A stretch of 64,000 bases of DNA from assembly GCF_002803845.1 (NCBI RefSeq), contig NZ_CP024985.1:4464001-4528000 (forward strand), written 5' to 3'. A program made the position numbers and the translations under genes. The first letter of the stretch is position 1; each line of letters starts with the position of its first letter. Positions 1 to 7,980 of the stretch are shown piece after piece. Below the pieces are notes generated by a model that worked only from the letters and a program-made list of their open reading frames with translations, made no database searches and was not told the DNA's origin. This DNA is from Streptomyces lavendulae subsp. lavendulae (GTDB lineage Bacteria > Actinomycetota > Actinomycetes > Streptomycetales > Streptomycetaceae).

Positions 1-994
1 GCGGGTGGTGCGAAGGGTCGTGGCGCTCCGAGTAGTTGGGGTGTACGGCGTGCCCGGTGTCGGAGGAGAGGCAGATCGTGCCGGCGAAGGCGCGGGCCCG
101 GTCCTCGTAGGAGCCGCCGCGGGCGAAGACAGAACGTTCCAGCACGTTGCCCAGCAGGGGGCCGTCGGCGCCGGTGTCGGACTGCGAGCCGTTCTCCTCG
201 TGGTCGAACGCCGCCAGCACCGGGATGTGGTCCAGTGCGCCGCCCGCCGAGACGGCGGCCAGCGCGGCGACGCCCGCGTGCACCGATAGCAGGTTGTCCA
301 TGCGGGGACCGGCGAGCAGTTCGCGGTCGCGGCCCAGGTAGGCGGGCGGCTCGATGGAGTGGACCATCAGGTCCCAGCCGGCCACGGAGCCCTGCGGCAG
401 GCCCTCTTCCTCCTCCAGGAAGGCGATCAGGTCGCCCTCGCGGGCGTCGCCGAGGCCCCAGATCGGCTGCATGTGCCGCTGCTTGTCGAGCTTGAGGCCG
501 TCGGTGTTCACCGACCGGTCGAGGTGCACGGCGAGTTGGGGGACGCGCAGCAGCGCGCGGTCCACGTTGACGAGCCGCTCGGTGCCGTCCCGCAGGGACA
601 GGCGCCCGGCCAGGCCCAGGTCCCGGTCCAGCCAGGTGTTGAGCAGGGTGCCCCCGTAGATCTCCACGGCGACCTGCCGCCAGCCCTGCGAGCCGGTGTC
701 CGGTACCGGCTTGACCCGCAGGTTGGGGGAGTCGGTGTGCGCGCCGATGATCCGGAAGGGGGTGTGCGCGGACGCGCCCTCGGGCACGTACCAGGCGATG
801 AGCGCGCCGCCGCGGAGGACGAACCGGCCTCCCGTGCCCGAGTCCCAGGCGTCCTGCTCCGACAACTGCCTGAAGCCTGCCTTCTCCAGCCGCTCCGCCG
901 CGTTGGCGACGGCGTGGTACGGCGACGGACTGGCCGTCAGAAAGGTCATCAGGTCGTCGGTGTGGCCGCGGTCGAAGCGGGCGGGAGAGCTCAT
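1..994 (-). CDS. apeB: M18 family aminopeptidase (C-terminus outside window)
   Basis: Zinc-dependent aminopeptidase that trims N-terminal residues from peptides in the cytoplasm. About 331 residues are visible from the ATG at 994 and the rest runs off the left edge; family members are usually about 430 residues. The translated complement shows the family landmarks: the metal-site motif AHTDSP around residues 85-90, RMDN near 231 and FDHEENGS near 263-270, which carries acidic metal ligands. It is transcribed leftwards, away from the neighbour at 1096-1830, and separated from it by about 100 bp. The family assignment is direct from motifs; the exact substrate is unknown. Confidence 0.9.
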   Translation of the reverse strand, partial: MSSPARFDRGHTDDLMTFLTASPSPYHAVANAAERLEKAGFRQLSEQDAWDSGTGGRFVLRGGALIAWYVPEGASAHTPFRIIGAHTDSPNLRVKPVPDTGSQGWRQVAVEIYGGTLLNTWLDRDLGLAGRLSLRDGTERLVNVDRALLRVPQLAVHLDRSVNTDGLKLDKQRHMQPIWGLGDAREGDLIAFLEEEEGLPQGSVAGWDLMVHSIEPPAYLGRDRELLAGPRMDNLLSVHAGVAALAAVSAGGALDHIPVLAAFDHEENGSQSDTGADGPLLGNVLERSVFARGGSYEDRARAFAGTICLSSDTGHAVHPNYSERHDPSHHP

Positions 995-1095
995 GTGGTT
1001 CACCTTAACGACGGTCGTGTTCGCCATGGCCGGACTGCGGCGGATAGCCGGAGGGTCGGGGGCCGGGGGTCGGTCGCCCCGCTGCCCCGTCGCTC

Positions 1096-1830
1096 TCAGC
1101 CCGGTGGCCGCTCGAATCTGCGCTGCAACTGCCGACGCTCGCCCCGGCGGATGCGCGGGAGCATCTCGGGGGTCTGCGGCGGGCGCTGCGCGCGTCTCTT
1201 GCGCCCGGCGCAGAAGATACAGGCCTCACCGGGAGGGGCATCGGGGTCGATGGGCGCGCCGGGGTGTTCGGAGCACCCGGAGGCGTTGCGCGGCCGGGAC
1301 AGTTCGCGGGCGACGATGAAGGCGCGGTGCAGGTCGTCGGCGATGCGGACGAAGTCCTGGTCGGGGGAGCCGAGGGTGAGGTGGAAGCGCTGCTCGTCGA
1401 TGGTGCGCAGGTACCGGCGGAGCACGTCGAGGGTGTACGGGGGCTCGGGCACCGGGTAGCCGAGGCGGCGCTGCTCGCCCGCGGGGGCGGGGCCGGCCTG
1501 GCGGCCGCCCTGGAGGCGCCGGCCGAGGCGGCGGCGGTCGTTGCAGATCAGGCAGCGGCCCCAGCCTTCGGGGGCCTCGGGGTCGAGGGCGCCGTTGGGG
1601 TGCTCGGGACAGCCGGTGTAGCTCTTGGCGGGGGCGAGTCCGGCGGCCGTCTGGAAGGCGACGTAGAGGGCGTCGGCGACGGGGTCGTACTCGGCGGGGT
1701 GCGCGCCGTCGTAGAGCTCGGTGATCCGGTCGCCGAGGGCGCCGACATTGGCCTGGAGCTCCTTGAGGGCGTACGGCCGCCCGGTGGGGACGGAATACCC
1801 CCTGCTGCTGTGCTGCTCCTGCGGACTCAT
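1096..1830 (-). CDS. hypothetical protein with duplicated CxxH/CxxC zinc-site modules
   Basis: About 244 residues. The protein is an internal duplication: each half has an alpha-helical stretch followed by a module with Cys-x2-His-Pro, an acidic Pro-rich linker (LDPEAPEG in one, IDPDAPPGE in the other) and Cys-x2-Cys, then a basic tail. The two CxxH/CxxC sets look like two small zinc-binding sites. I do not recognise the family or a function. The ATG at 1830 was chosen because it is the first good methionine; a TTG at 1860 would add ten residues. The basic C-terminus (RRxxRRGERRQLQRR) could contact nucleic acid, but that is inference only. Confidence 0.75.
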   Translation of the reverse strand: MSPQEQHSSRGYSVPTGRPYALKELQANVGALGDRITELYDGAHPAEYDPVADALYVAFQTAAGLAPAKSYTGCPEHPNGALDPEAPEGWGRCLICNDRRRLGRRLQGGRQAGPAPAGEQRRLGYPVPEPPYTLDVLRRYLRTIDEQRFHLTLGSPDQDFVRIADDLHRAFIVARELSRPRNASGCSEHPGAPIDPDAPPGEACIFCAGRKRRAQRPPQTPEMLPRIRRGERRQLQRRFERPPG

Positions 1831-2024
1831 GTCTACGAGCGTCCCATGAACGACCGACAACGGGGAAAGCCGCCGGTGACGGGGGTGACGGGCAGGGTAC
1901 GGGGTCCGGGTGCGGCGCCCGTCACGGGGTCCGGGTACGCCAGCGGCCGGGCCCCCGTGCGGGAGGGCCCGGCCACTGCGCGTCCACCGTGTGCGCCGTC
2001 CGCCGGGGCGGCGCGGGTCGTGGT

Positions 2025-3851
2025 CTAGAAGGCGGCCTCGTCGAGCTCCATGAGGGAGTTGTCGACGGCCTCGGCCAGCGCGCGCTGGACGGAGACGCCC
2101 GGCAGGACCTGGCCGGCGAAGAACTTCGCGGCGGCGATCTTGCCGGTGTAGAAGGCCACGTCCTTGGCGGAGGCGCCGGCCAGCTTCTCGGCGGCCACGG
2201 CGGCGCCCTTGAGGAGCAGGTAGCCGACGACCACGTCACCGGACGCCATCAGCAGGCGGGTGGTGTTCTGGCCGACCTTGTAGATGTTCTTGACGTCCTC
2301 GCCGGTGGCGGTGAGGTCGACGATCATCTGGCCGACGATGGCCTCCAGGTCCACGGCGGCCTTGGCGAGGGCGTCGCGGGCGGGGGCCAGGTCGTCGCCG
2401 CCGGGGCCCTCGGCGAGGAACTTCTTGATCGTCTCGGACAGGATGTTCAGCGAGGCGCCCTGGTCGCGGACGATCTTGCGGAAGAAGAAGTCCTGGCCCT
2501 GGATCGCCGTGGTGCCCTCGTACAGGGTGTCGATCTTGGCGTCGCGGATGTACTGCTCGATCGGGTATTCCTGGAGGTAACCGGAACCACCGAAGGTCTG
2601 CAGCGACTGGGCGAGCTGCTCGTAGGACTTCTCCGAGCCGTAGCCCTTGACGATCGGCAGGAGCAGGTCGTTCAGGCCGATCTCGGCGGAGGCGTCCTCG
2701 CCCGCGGCCTGCTTGAGCTGGATCGCGTCCTGGACGGAGGCGGTGTACAGCACGAGGGCGCGCATGCCCTCGGCGTAGGCCTTCTGCGTCATGAGCGAGC
2801 GGCGCACGTCGGGGTGGTGCGTGATGGTGACCTTGGGCGCGGTCTTGTCCATGAAGTTGGCCAGGTCCGGGCCCTGCACGCGCTCCTTGGCGTACTCCAG
2901 CGCGTTGAGGTAGCCGGTGGAGAGGGTGGCGATGGCCTTCGTGCCGACCATCATCCGGGCGAACTCGATGATCATGAACATCTGGCGGATGCCGTCGTGC
3001 TTGTCACCGATCAGCCAGCCCTTGGCGGGGTGCTGGTCGCCGAAGGTCATCTCGCACGTGTTGGAGGCCTTGAGGCCCATCTTGTGCTCGACGTTCGTCG
3101 CGTAGACGCCGTTGCGCTCGCCCAGCTCGCCGGTCTCCCAGTCGAAGTGGAACTTCGGGACGAGGAAGAGGGACAGGCCCTTGGTGCCCGGACCGTGGCC
3201 CTCGGGGCGGGCGAGGACGTAGTGGAGGATGTTCTCCTCCATGTCGTGCTCACCGGACGTGATGAAGCGCTTGACGCCCTCGATGTGCCAGGAGCCGTCC
3301 TCCTGCTGGACGGCCTTGGTGCGGCCGGCGCCGACGTCCGAGCCGGCGTCCGGCTCGGTGAGCACCATGGTGGAGCCCCAGCGCTTCTCGACGGCTATCT
3401 GCGCGACCTTCTTCTGCGCCTCGTTGCCCTCTTCGAAGAGGATGCCGGCGAACGCCGGGCCGGAGGAGTACATCCAGATGGCCGGGTTCGAGCCGAGCAG
3501 CAGCTCCGCGTACGCCCAGATGAGGGAACGCGGCGAGGTGGTGCCGCCGATCTCCTCGGGCAGGCCCAGGCGCCAGTACTCGGACTCCATGAAGGCTTCG
3601 TAGCTCTTCTTGAAGGTGGCCGGGACCGGCGCGGTGTTGGTGGCCGGGTCGAAGACCGGCGGGTTGCGGTCGGCGTCCGCGAAGGACTCGGCCAGCTCGT
3701 TCTCCGCGAGGCGGGTCAGCTCGGCCAGGATGCTCTTGGCGGTCTCGGTGTCCATCTCCTCGAAGGGACCGGTGCCGTACAGCTTGTCGCGGCCGAGCAC
3801 CTCGAAGAGGTTGAACTCGATGTCGCGGAGATTCGACTTGTAGTGCCCCAT
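2025..3851 (-). CDS. acyl-CoA dehydrogenase, FadE5-like
   Basis: FAD-dependent dehydrogenase of fatty acid beta-oxidation, converting acyl-CoA to trans-2-enoyl-CoA. It is 608 residues, the long form with an extra C-terminal helical domain, and its N-terminus (MGHYKSNLRDIEFNLFEVLG) matches the broad-specificity FadE5 type. Visible motifs include the flavin/substrate signature around VLTEPDAGSDVG and the C-terminal LYEGTTAIQGQ stretch, which holds the usual catalytic glutamate region. The ATG at 3851 follows a GGAG about 11 bases upstream; longer starts would run through two operator-like palindromes. It is transcribed alone, with a possible TetR-type operator pair just upstream at 3896-3931. 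Confidence 0.92.
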   Translation of the reverse strand: MGHYKSNLRDIEFNLFEVLGRDKLYGTGPFEEMDTETAKSILAELTRLAENELAESFADADRNPPVFDPATNTAPVPATFKKSYEAFMESEYWRLGLPEEIGGTTSPRSLIWAYAELLLGSNPAIWMYSSGPAFAGILFEEGNEAQKKVAQIAVEKRWGSTMVLTEPDAGSDVGAGRTKAVQQEDGSWHIEGVKRFITSGEHDMEENILHYVLARPEGHGPGTKGLSLFLVPKFHFDWETGELGERNGVYATNVEHKMGLKASNTCEMTFGDQHPAKGWLIGDKHDGIRQMFMIIEFARMMVGTKAIATLSTGYLNALEYAKERVQGPDLANFMDKTAPKVTITHHPDVRRSLMTQKAYAEGMRALVLYTASVQDAIQLKQAAGEDASAEIGLNDLLLPIVKGYGSEKSYEQLAQSLQTFGGSGYLQEYPIEQYIRDAKIDTLYEGTTAIQGQDFFFRKIVRDQGASLNILSETIKKFLAEGPGGDDLAPARDALAKAAVDLEAIVGQMIVDLTATGEDVKNIYKVGQNTTRLLMASGDVVVGYLLLKGAAVAAEKLAGASAKDVAFYTGKIAAAKFFAGQVLPGVSVQRALAEAVDNSLMELDEAAF

Positions 3852-3895
3852 GGCGACGGCTCCGTTAAGGCTCGGGGAGACAGATTCCTCGTACA

Positions 3896-3931
3896 TACCA
3901 ATCGGTAACGTCATGATGCTACCCGTCGGTA
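3896..3931. promoter_or_regulatory. paired TACC-N4-GGTA operator-like sites
   Basis: Two 12-bp palindromes, TACCAATCGGTA at 3896-3907 and TACCCGTCGGTA at 3920-3931, lie 24 bp apart centre to centre, 45-80 bp upstream of the acyl-CoA dehydrogenase start. The shared TACC-N4-GGTA core and spacing of a little over two helical turns fit binding of two regulator dimers, as in TetR-type control of fatty-acid genes. No matching regulator gene is adjacent. Confidence 0.55.
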
Positions 3932-4023
3932 ATAAGGCGCAACCCTTCACCGAAGACTGTGACCAGCGTCAAGCCAGGGACGCTGGAGCGGCGCCGGGGC
4001 ACCGGCCCGGCGGCGCCGGGGCG

Positions 4024-4668
4024 TCAGGCCGCGGCCGCCGGGGGCTCCGGGAAGGCCAGGCGCGGCGAGCCGCCCGCCCACCAGACGCCGATCACGAAGG
4101 CGGCTGTGGCCTCCACGTACCCCGCCCGGTCCAGCCCGCCCGCGGGCATCGGGCTCCACCCCATCCCGGTGATCAGCTCCTCGACCCGCCCCGCCGCCAC
4201 CGGGTCGTCCGCGCAGAACGGCACCGCCGGGGCGGCGCCGTCCTGGGTGACCGGGAGCCGGTCCCACATGCTCACGTGGGCCAGGTTGAAGGCCTTCACC
4301 ACGTGCGCGCCGGGCGCCGCGGCCGCGATGAGCCCCGCGACGCTCTCCCCGGCGCCGGTCGTGAGCATCACCCCGCCGGGTCCCGGGGCGAGCGCGTTCG
4401 TGCAGTCCACGACGGTCCGCCCGGCCAGCGCCGCCGCGTGCTCCCGGGCCAGTTCCGGGGCCGCCCCGGCCGGTACGGCCAGCAGGGCCACCTCCCCGTA
4501 CGCCGCCGCCCCGGCCGGCGTCCCGTGCCCGGCCGCCCCGATCCGCCCTGCGAGCGCCGCCGCGGCCGCCGTGTCCCGGCCGCCCACGAACACCTCGTGC
4601 CCGGCCCGCGCCCAGGCGCCGCCCAGGGCCGCCGCCATTCCTCCCGTACCCATGACACCGATCCGCAC
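4024..4668 (-). CDS. NADP-dependent F420-reductase-like oxidoreductase
   Basis: About 214 residues. An N-terminal Rossmann motif (RIGVMGTGGMAAALGGAWARAG) starts at residue 2, followed by GRD and the DCTNAL and VKAFN motifs typical of the F420_oxidored/NADPH-binding family. It most likely binds NADPH and acts as an NADPH:F420 oxidoreductase-like or related dehydrogenase; the true substrate cannot be read from sequence. The start is a GTG at 4668 preceded by GGAGAGGGG. It is divergent from the HxlR regulator at 4756 with an 87-bp gap, so that regulator probably controls it. Confidence 0.82.
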   Translation of the reverse strand: MRIGVMGTGGMAAALGGAWARAGHEVFVGGRDTAAAAALAGRIGAAGHGTPAGAAAYGEVALLAVPAGAAPELAREHAAALAGRTVVDCTNALAPGPGGVMLTTGAGESVAGLIAAAAPGAHVVKAFNLAHVSMWDRLPVTQDGAAPAVPFCADDPVAAGRVEELITGMGWSPMPAGGLDRAGYVEATAAFVIGVWWAGGSPRLAFPEPPAAAA

Positions 4669-4755
4669 GGTCCACCCCTCTCCTCGTCGAGTGGCCGACG
4701 CTACGGAGGCCGACGCACACCGCCCGGTGTCCATCGCCCGGGGCAGGATGGCCGC

Positions 4756-5142
4756 ATGGACATGCCGACCGACCCGACCGCGGGCCTGCCCGACCTCCCG
4801 TACACGGCCGACTGCCGGGCGCGGGTCGCCTTCGAGGTGCTGGCCAAGCGCTGGGACAGCGTCGTGGTCTTCACGCTCGGCGCGCACGGCCCGATGCGGC
4901 CGCGCGCGCTGGTGGCGCGGATCGGCGGGATCAGCCCGAAGGTGCTGAACGAGGCGCTGCGGCGGCTGGAGTACAACGGCCTGGTCGAGCGCCGCCCGTA
5001 CGCCGAGGCCCCGCCGCGCGTGGACTACGCCCTGACGGAGGCCGGTACGGCCCTGCTGGTCCCGATGCGGGGGATGGGCGCCTGGGCCGCGCGGTACGCG
5101 GACGCGGTGCTCGCCGCGCAGGACCGGTACGAGGCCCGCTAG
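4756..5142 (+). CDS. HxlR family transcriptional regulator
   Basis: 128-residue winged-helix DNA-binding protein. The HxlR pattern is clear: CRARVAFEVLAKRWDSVVVFTLG, then GPMRPRALVARIGGISPKVLNEALRRLEYNGLVERRPY and a wing ending VDYALTEAGTALLVPM. HxlR proteins commonly control a divergent oxidoreductase gene and respond to aldehydes or electrophiles; here the divergent neighbour is the NADP-dependent reductase at 4024-4668. There is a conserved Cys (DCRARV) near the N-terminus, the position used for redox sensing in some family members. The 3' end overlaps the opposing ATPase gene by 4 bp. Confidence 0.9.
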   Translation: MDMPTDPTAGLPDLPYTADCRARVAFEVLAKRWDSVVVFTLGAHGPMRPRALVARIGGISPKVLNEALRRLEYNGLVERRPYAEAPPRVDYALTEAGTALLVPMRGMGAWAARYADAVLAAQDRYEAR

Positions 5143-5501
5143 GAGCGGGGGAGTTCGGCCCAGACGGTCTTGCCGGCCGGCTCCCGCCGCACGCCCCAGC
5201 GCAGCGACACGGCGGCCAGCAGGGCCAGGCCCCGCCCGGACTCGTCGGTCTCCGCGGCCTGCCGCGGCGCGGGCCGCCGGTACGGATCGGGGTCGGTGAG
5301 CTCGACCCGCGTACGGGCTGCCCTTCCGGTGACCCTCAGGGTGACGGGGGTGCCTTCGCCGAGGTGTGCGATCACGTTGGCCAGCAGCTCGCTGACGCAG
5401 AGCTCGGCGTCGGCCGACTCCGCCCCGAGGTGCTCGCGCACGGCGTGACGCAGCAGCGGGGCCGCCTCGGGGACTGCGAGCACCCGGATCGTGAGGCTCA
5501 C
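5139..5501 (-). CDS. ATP-binding protein, anti-sigma factor RsbW-like (HATPase)
   Basis: 120-residue GHKL-fold protein. It shows the N-box region (CVSELLANVIAHLGEG) and the G-box (TDESGRGLALLAAVSLRWG), with PAGKTVWAEL at the end, the usual layout of small Streptomyces anti-sigma-like kinases. It starts at GTG 5501 and overlaps the end of the upstream small gene by GTGA, so the two are translationally coupled. In Streptomyces such genes sit beside XRE/DUF397 pairs, as here (5823-6885), and that whole set is likely one regulatory module. The target protein is unknown. Confidence 0.88.
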   Translation of the reverse strand: MSLTIRVLAVPEAAPLLRHAVREHLGAESADAELCVSELLANVIAHLGEGTPVTLRVTGRAARTRVELTDPDPYRRPAPRQAAETDESGRGLALLAAVSLRWGVRREPAGKTVWAELPRS

Positions 5502-5704
5502 CGGCCGGCCAGCGCGTCGGCGATCCGCTGCGCGGTGGCGGGGTTGCAGTTGCCGAGGCTGATCAGGGGAGGCCGGGTGCCGCTCGCCGCGTACGAGGGC
5601 AGGTGTAGGTCCAGCGAGGGCAGCGCGATCCCGTGTGCCGCGAGGGCGGCGCGGAGTTCGGTGAGGGCGGTGATCGCGACGCGGTCGCCGTCGTGGTCGC
5701 TCAT
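5498..5704 (-). CDS. small hypothetical protein upstream of the ATPase
   Basis: 68 residues, soluble, with no signal peptide or membrane segment. The sequence starts MSDHDGDRVAITALTELRAALAAHG and ends NCNPATAQRIADALAGR. Its stop codon overlaps the GTG of the anti-sigma-like ATPase, which supports a real gene in a two-gene operon. It is divergent from the XRE regulator at 5823 with a 118-bp intergenic region. I do not recognise a domain; small proteins of this kind often accompany the XRE/DUF397/ATPase set. Confidence 0.7.
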   Translation of the reverse strand: MSDHDGDRVAITALTELRAALAAHGIALPSLDLHLPSYAASGTRPPLISLGNCNPATAQRIADALAGR

Positions 5705-5822
5705 GGGGGACGTCCGTTCCTGTGCGGAGTGTGACGAAGCCCTCACAGGCTGACGCGGCGCCGCGTACCGTGGGAAGGGTTTCGAGTTCCGCTGGTCAAG
5801 TGGCAAATGGCGGTGGTGGGTT

Positions 5823-6674
5823 GTGCCTGCTCGTAAGGACACGGACGCGTCGGCGAGTGTTCCTTGCTTCTACGGCGCGGAGCTGCGCTTCAAGCGGGAG
5901 GCCGCCGGACTCACGCTCGATCAGCTCGCGGACGGCAGCTTCCGAGGGGTTCCGTTCCTCAGCCAGATCGAGCATGGCGAGCGGCGGATGCCGCTGGATC
6001 TGGCCCGGCACGTGGACCGGAAGCTGGGGACGGACGGCTTTTTCGAGCGCCGCTGTGAAGATGCCCGCAAGGCGAAGCAGTCCGGGCATGCGGAGTACTT
6101 CGCGGACGTCGCGGAGATGGAACCGGATGCGCAGACCATCGAGGACTGGGCGCCGATGCTGGTGCCGGGGTTGTTGCAGACGGCCGCGTACGCGCGGGCC
6201 CTCACCCGGGCCGCGATGCCTCGGGCCTTGGACGGCGAGGTCGAGGAGAAGGTGATCGCGCGCATGGCGCGGGCCAGCCTTTTCAGGCGGGAGAACCCGC
6301 CGGAGTACTGGGGGATCCTGGACGAGTCGCTGCTTCGGAGGCCCGTGCTGCCGGCGGAGGCGATGGCCGAATTGCTTGAGCACATCGCGGGCGTGGTCAG
6401 GACAACCCGCTCCATTTTGCAGATCGTTCCGGAAACCGCGGCCGCCCACCCGTTCATGATGGGCATGGTGCGGTTGATGACCTTCAGTGACGCGCCCCCC
6501 GTCGTGTACACCGAAGGCCTGCACAGCGGTCAACTCATCGAATTTCCGTCCCTCGTGAGGGAGTACCGCAGGTCGTACGATCTGCTCAGGGCTGCCGCGC
6601 TGTCACCTGAGGCGTCCCTTGCGAGGATCGACGCGGCTGCAGAGGACTTCCGACATGGCAAGCACCGAGAATGA
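5823..6674 (+). CDS. XRE-family regulator with DUF5753 (Scr1-type)
   Basis: 283 residues starting at GTG 5823. The N-terminal helix-turn-helix (ELRFKREAAGLTLDQLADGSFRGVPFLSQIEHGERRMP, about residues 15-55) is followed by the DUF5753 sensor-like domain (WAPMLVPGLLQTAAYARAL, about residue 115 onward). This is the common Streptomyces pairing in which a DUF397 protein is encoded immediately downstream; here the DUF397 gene overlaps this one by 20 bp. Such pairs act as regulator plus small partner, sometimes influencing development. The specific target is not visible. Confidence 0.92.
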   Translation: MPARKDTDASASVPCFYGAELRFKREAAGLTLDQLADGSFRGVPFLSQIEHGERRMPLDLARHVDRKLGTDGFFERRCEDARKAKQSGHAEYFADVAEMEPDAQTIEDWAPMLVPGLLQTAAYARALTRAAMPRALDGEVEEKVIARMARASLFRRENPPEYWGILDESLLRRPVLPAEAMAELLEHIAGVVRTTRSILQIVPETAAAHPFMMGMVRLMTFSDAPPVVYTEGLHSGQLIEFPSLVREYRRSYDLLRAAALSPEASLARIDAAAEDFRHGKHRE

Positions 6675-6885
6675 CCTGGCGTCCGCCTCCTGGCGTAAGA
6701 GCAGCTACAGCAATGGCACCGGCGGCGAGTGCGTCGAGGTGGCCGACGGAGTCACCGGCCTCGTCCCCGTCCGGGACTCGAAGAGGAAGGGCGGGCCCGT
6801 CCTCGTGCTGGCGGCGGCGGCCTGGGCCCCCTTCGTCGAGGCCCTAAAGGGCGGTCCCGCCCCGGGCGGCCCGCGGCCTCGATAG
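6655..6885 (+). CDS. DUF397 small protein
   Basis: 76 residues. It shows the DUF397 signature: WRKSSYSNGTGGECVEVAD, then VPVRDSKRKGGPVLVLAAAAWAPFVEALK. It overlaps the end of the XRE/DUF5753 gene by 20 bp, so expression is coupled. DUF397 proteins act as partners (antagonists or co-factors) of the neighbouring XRE regulator in several Streptomyces systems. The ATG at 6655 gives the standard length for the family. Confidence 0.9.
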   Translation: MASTENDLASASWRKSSYSNGTGGECVEVADGVTGLVPVRDSKRKGGPVLVLAAAAWAPFVEALKGGPAPGGPRPR

Positions 6886-6895
6886 GCTTCGGCCC

Positions 6896-7351
6896 ATGTA
6901 CGGCTACGACCAGAACCCGGGCGCCCAGCAGGGCTACGCGCAGCAGCCCCCGCCCCAGCAGGGCTACGCGCCGCCGTTGTACCCCGAGCCGTCCCCGCCC
7001 TCGCTCGCGGACGCCGTACGGGCCTTCACCACCGGGTCGCTGTCCGCCGAGGACTTCCAGCAGATCTTCGCCACCTCGAAGGTCTACTGCCCGCGCGGCG
7101 ACACCCCGGGGTTCCTGGCGCTGCACAACACGCAGCAGCCCGTCATCCCGATGTTCACCACGCTCAAGGAGCTCCGCCGGTACGCCGGCAAGGAGTCCAA
7201 GTACTTCGTGATCACCGGCGCCGAGGTGATCGACCTGCTCCCCACCGGCTACGGCTTCGTCCTCGACATGGAGGGCGACCACCGGATGGTCTTCGACGCG
7301 AAGGCCGTCGAGCAGATGGTCGACTTCGCGATGCGCCGGATGTACGGCTAG
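6896..7351 (+). CDS. SseB-like N-terminal domain protein with Gln/Pro-rich head
   Basis: 151 residues. The first 40 residues are a low-complexity Gln/Pro/Tyr/Gly stretch with a QQGYA repeat. The rest (LADAVRAFTTGSLSAEDFQQIFATSKVYCPR to the end) resembles the SseB N-terminal domain found in many actinobacterial proteins of unknown function, including VITGAEVIDLLPTGYGFVLD. It is only 10 bp from the DUF397 stop, but the linkage may be incidental. It converges with the membrane protein gene at 7348-7791 with a 4-bp overlap. No catalytic motif is visible. Confidence 0.8.
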   Translation: MYGYDQNPGAQQGYAQQPPPQQGYAPPLYPEPSPPSLADAVRAFTTGSLSAEDFQQIFATSKVYCPRGDTPGFLALHNTQQPVIPMFTTLKELRRYAGKESKYFVITGAEVIDLLPTGYGFVLDMEGDHRMVFDAKAVEQMVDFAMRRMYG

Positions 7352-7791
7352 GAGCCGACCCGCCGCAGTCTGCGCCGCCACAGGGCGGTGCCCGCCGTGC
7401 CCGCCGCCAGGGCCGCCGCCCCGTACGCGTAGATGAGGGCCGGGTCCGGGTGGTGGGCCAGGGACAGGCGGATCCCGGCGTAGACCGGGAGGACCACGAG
7501 CTGCCAGCGGCCGTCGTAGTCGACCCCCGCGGTGGCCCACTGGAGCAGCAGGCAGGCGGGGAACGTCAGCACCGCCCAGGCCGTGAGGTACGGCCAGGGG
7601 GATCCCGGCAGCGGTGACAGCGGCATGCCGGTCGAGGCCCAGCGGTGGGTGGCGTAGCCGATGGCGATGGCCAGGGCGGTGATCCCGGCGGCCCGGCCGA
7701 GCGCGGCCAGGGGGGCGGGCAGGCGCCGGCGCGGGGCGGCCTCCGCCTCGTCGGGGGCGGGATCGGGCTCGGTCGTCGGGTGGGTCTCCAT
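7348..7791 (-). CDS. hypothetical membrane protein
   Basis: 147 residues. After an acidic Pro-rich N-terminus (about 25 residues) and a basic RRR segment there are about four hydrophobic stretches (AAGITALAIAIGYA, PYLTAWAVLTFPACLLLQW, LVVLPVYAGIRLSL, IYAYGAAALAAGTAGTALW), ending in a basic tail RRRRLRRVGS. It is a small integral membrane protein with the tail probably inside the cell. The function is unknown. The ATG at 7791 was chosen because extension upstream would run into the hairpin of the divergent pirin gene. Its last bases overlap the opposing gene by 4 bp. Confidence 0.75.
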   Translation of the reverse strand: METHPTTEPDPAPDEAEAAPRRRLPAPLAALGRAAGITALAIAIGYATHRWASTGMPLSPLPGSPWPYLTAWAVLTFPACLLLQWATAGVDYDGRWQLVVLPVYAGIRLSLAHHPDPALIYAYGAAALAAGTAGTALWRRRLRRVGS

Positions 7792-7877
7792 GTCCGGTAA
7801 GACCCCGCGGCGGGCCCTTCGGTTGTCATGCGTACGACATTTAGCGGGATTTCCCTGGTCAGGGCGCTGCCGCCCCA

Positions 7878-7916
7878 CAGTGCACCCGTCCGGGAATGAG
7901 CCGGACGGGTGCACTG
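7878..7916. repeat. perfect 16-bp inverted repeat (hairpin) upstream of pirin
   Basis: Left arm 7878-7893 (CAGTGCACCCGTCCGG) pairs perfectly with 7901-7916 around a 7-nt loop GAATGAG. There is no T-run, and the site lies between two divergent genes, so a simple terminator for either is not expected. It could be a terminator for antisense or upstream transcripts or a DNA-level regulatory element. Confidence 0.7.
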
Positions 7917-7938
7917 TTCTGTGCAGTGTGGCAGAAAG

Positions 7939-7961
7939 TTCGACTTTCAACTAAAGTCGAA
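7939..7961. promoter_or_regulatory. operator-like palindrome before pirin
   Basis: TTCGACTTT at 7939-7947 and AAAGTCGAA at 7953-7961 form perfect 9-bp arms around CAACT. It lies about 20 bp upstream of the pirin start and just ahead of a strong AAGGAGG ribosome site, in the right place for a repressor of MarR type. No regulator gene is adjacent, so the protein is unknown. Confidence 0.6.
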
Positions 7962-7980
7962 ACAGAAGGAGGTCCTGACC

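Noticed and set aside
1989..3908. Long plus-strand reading frame of about 639 codons
   Set aside because: It is the antisense of the clear acyl-CoA dehydrogenase; its Val/Leu/Gly/Asp-rich translation has no domain. High-GC coding sequence often leaves long open frames opposite the gene.
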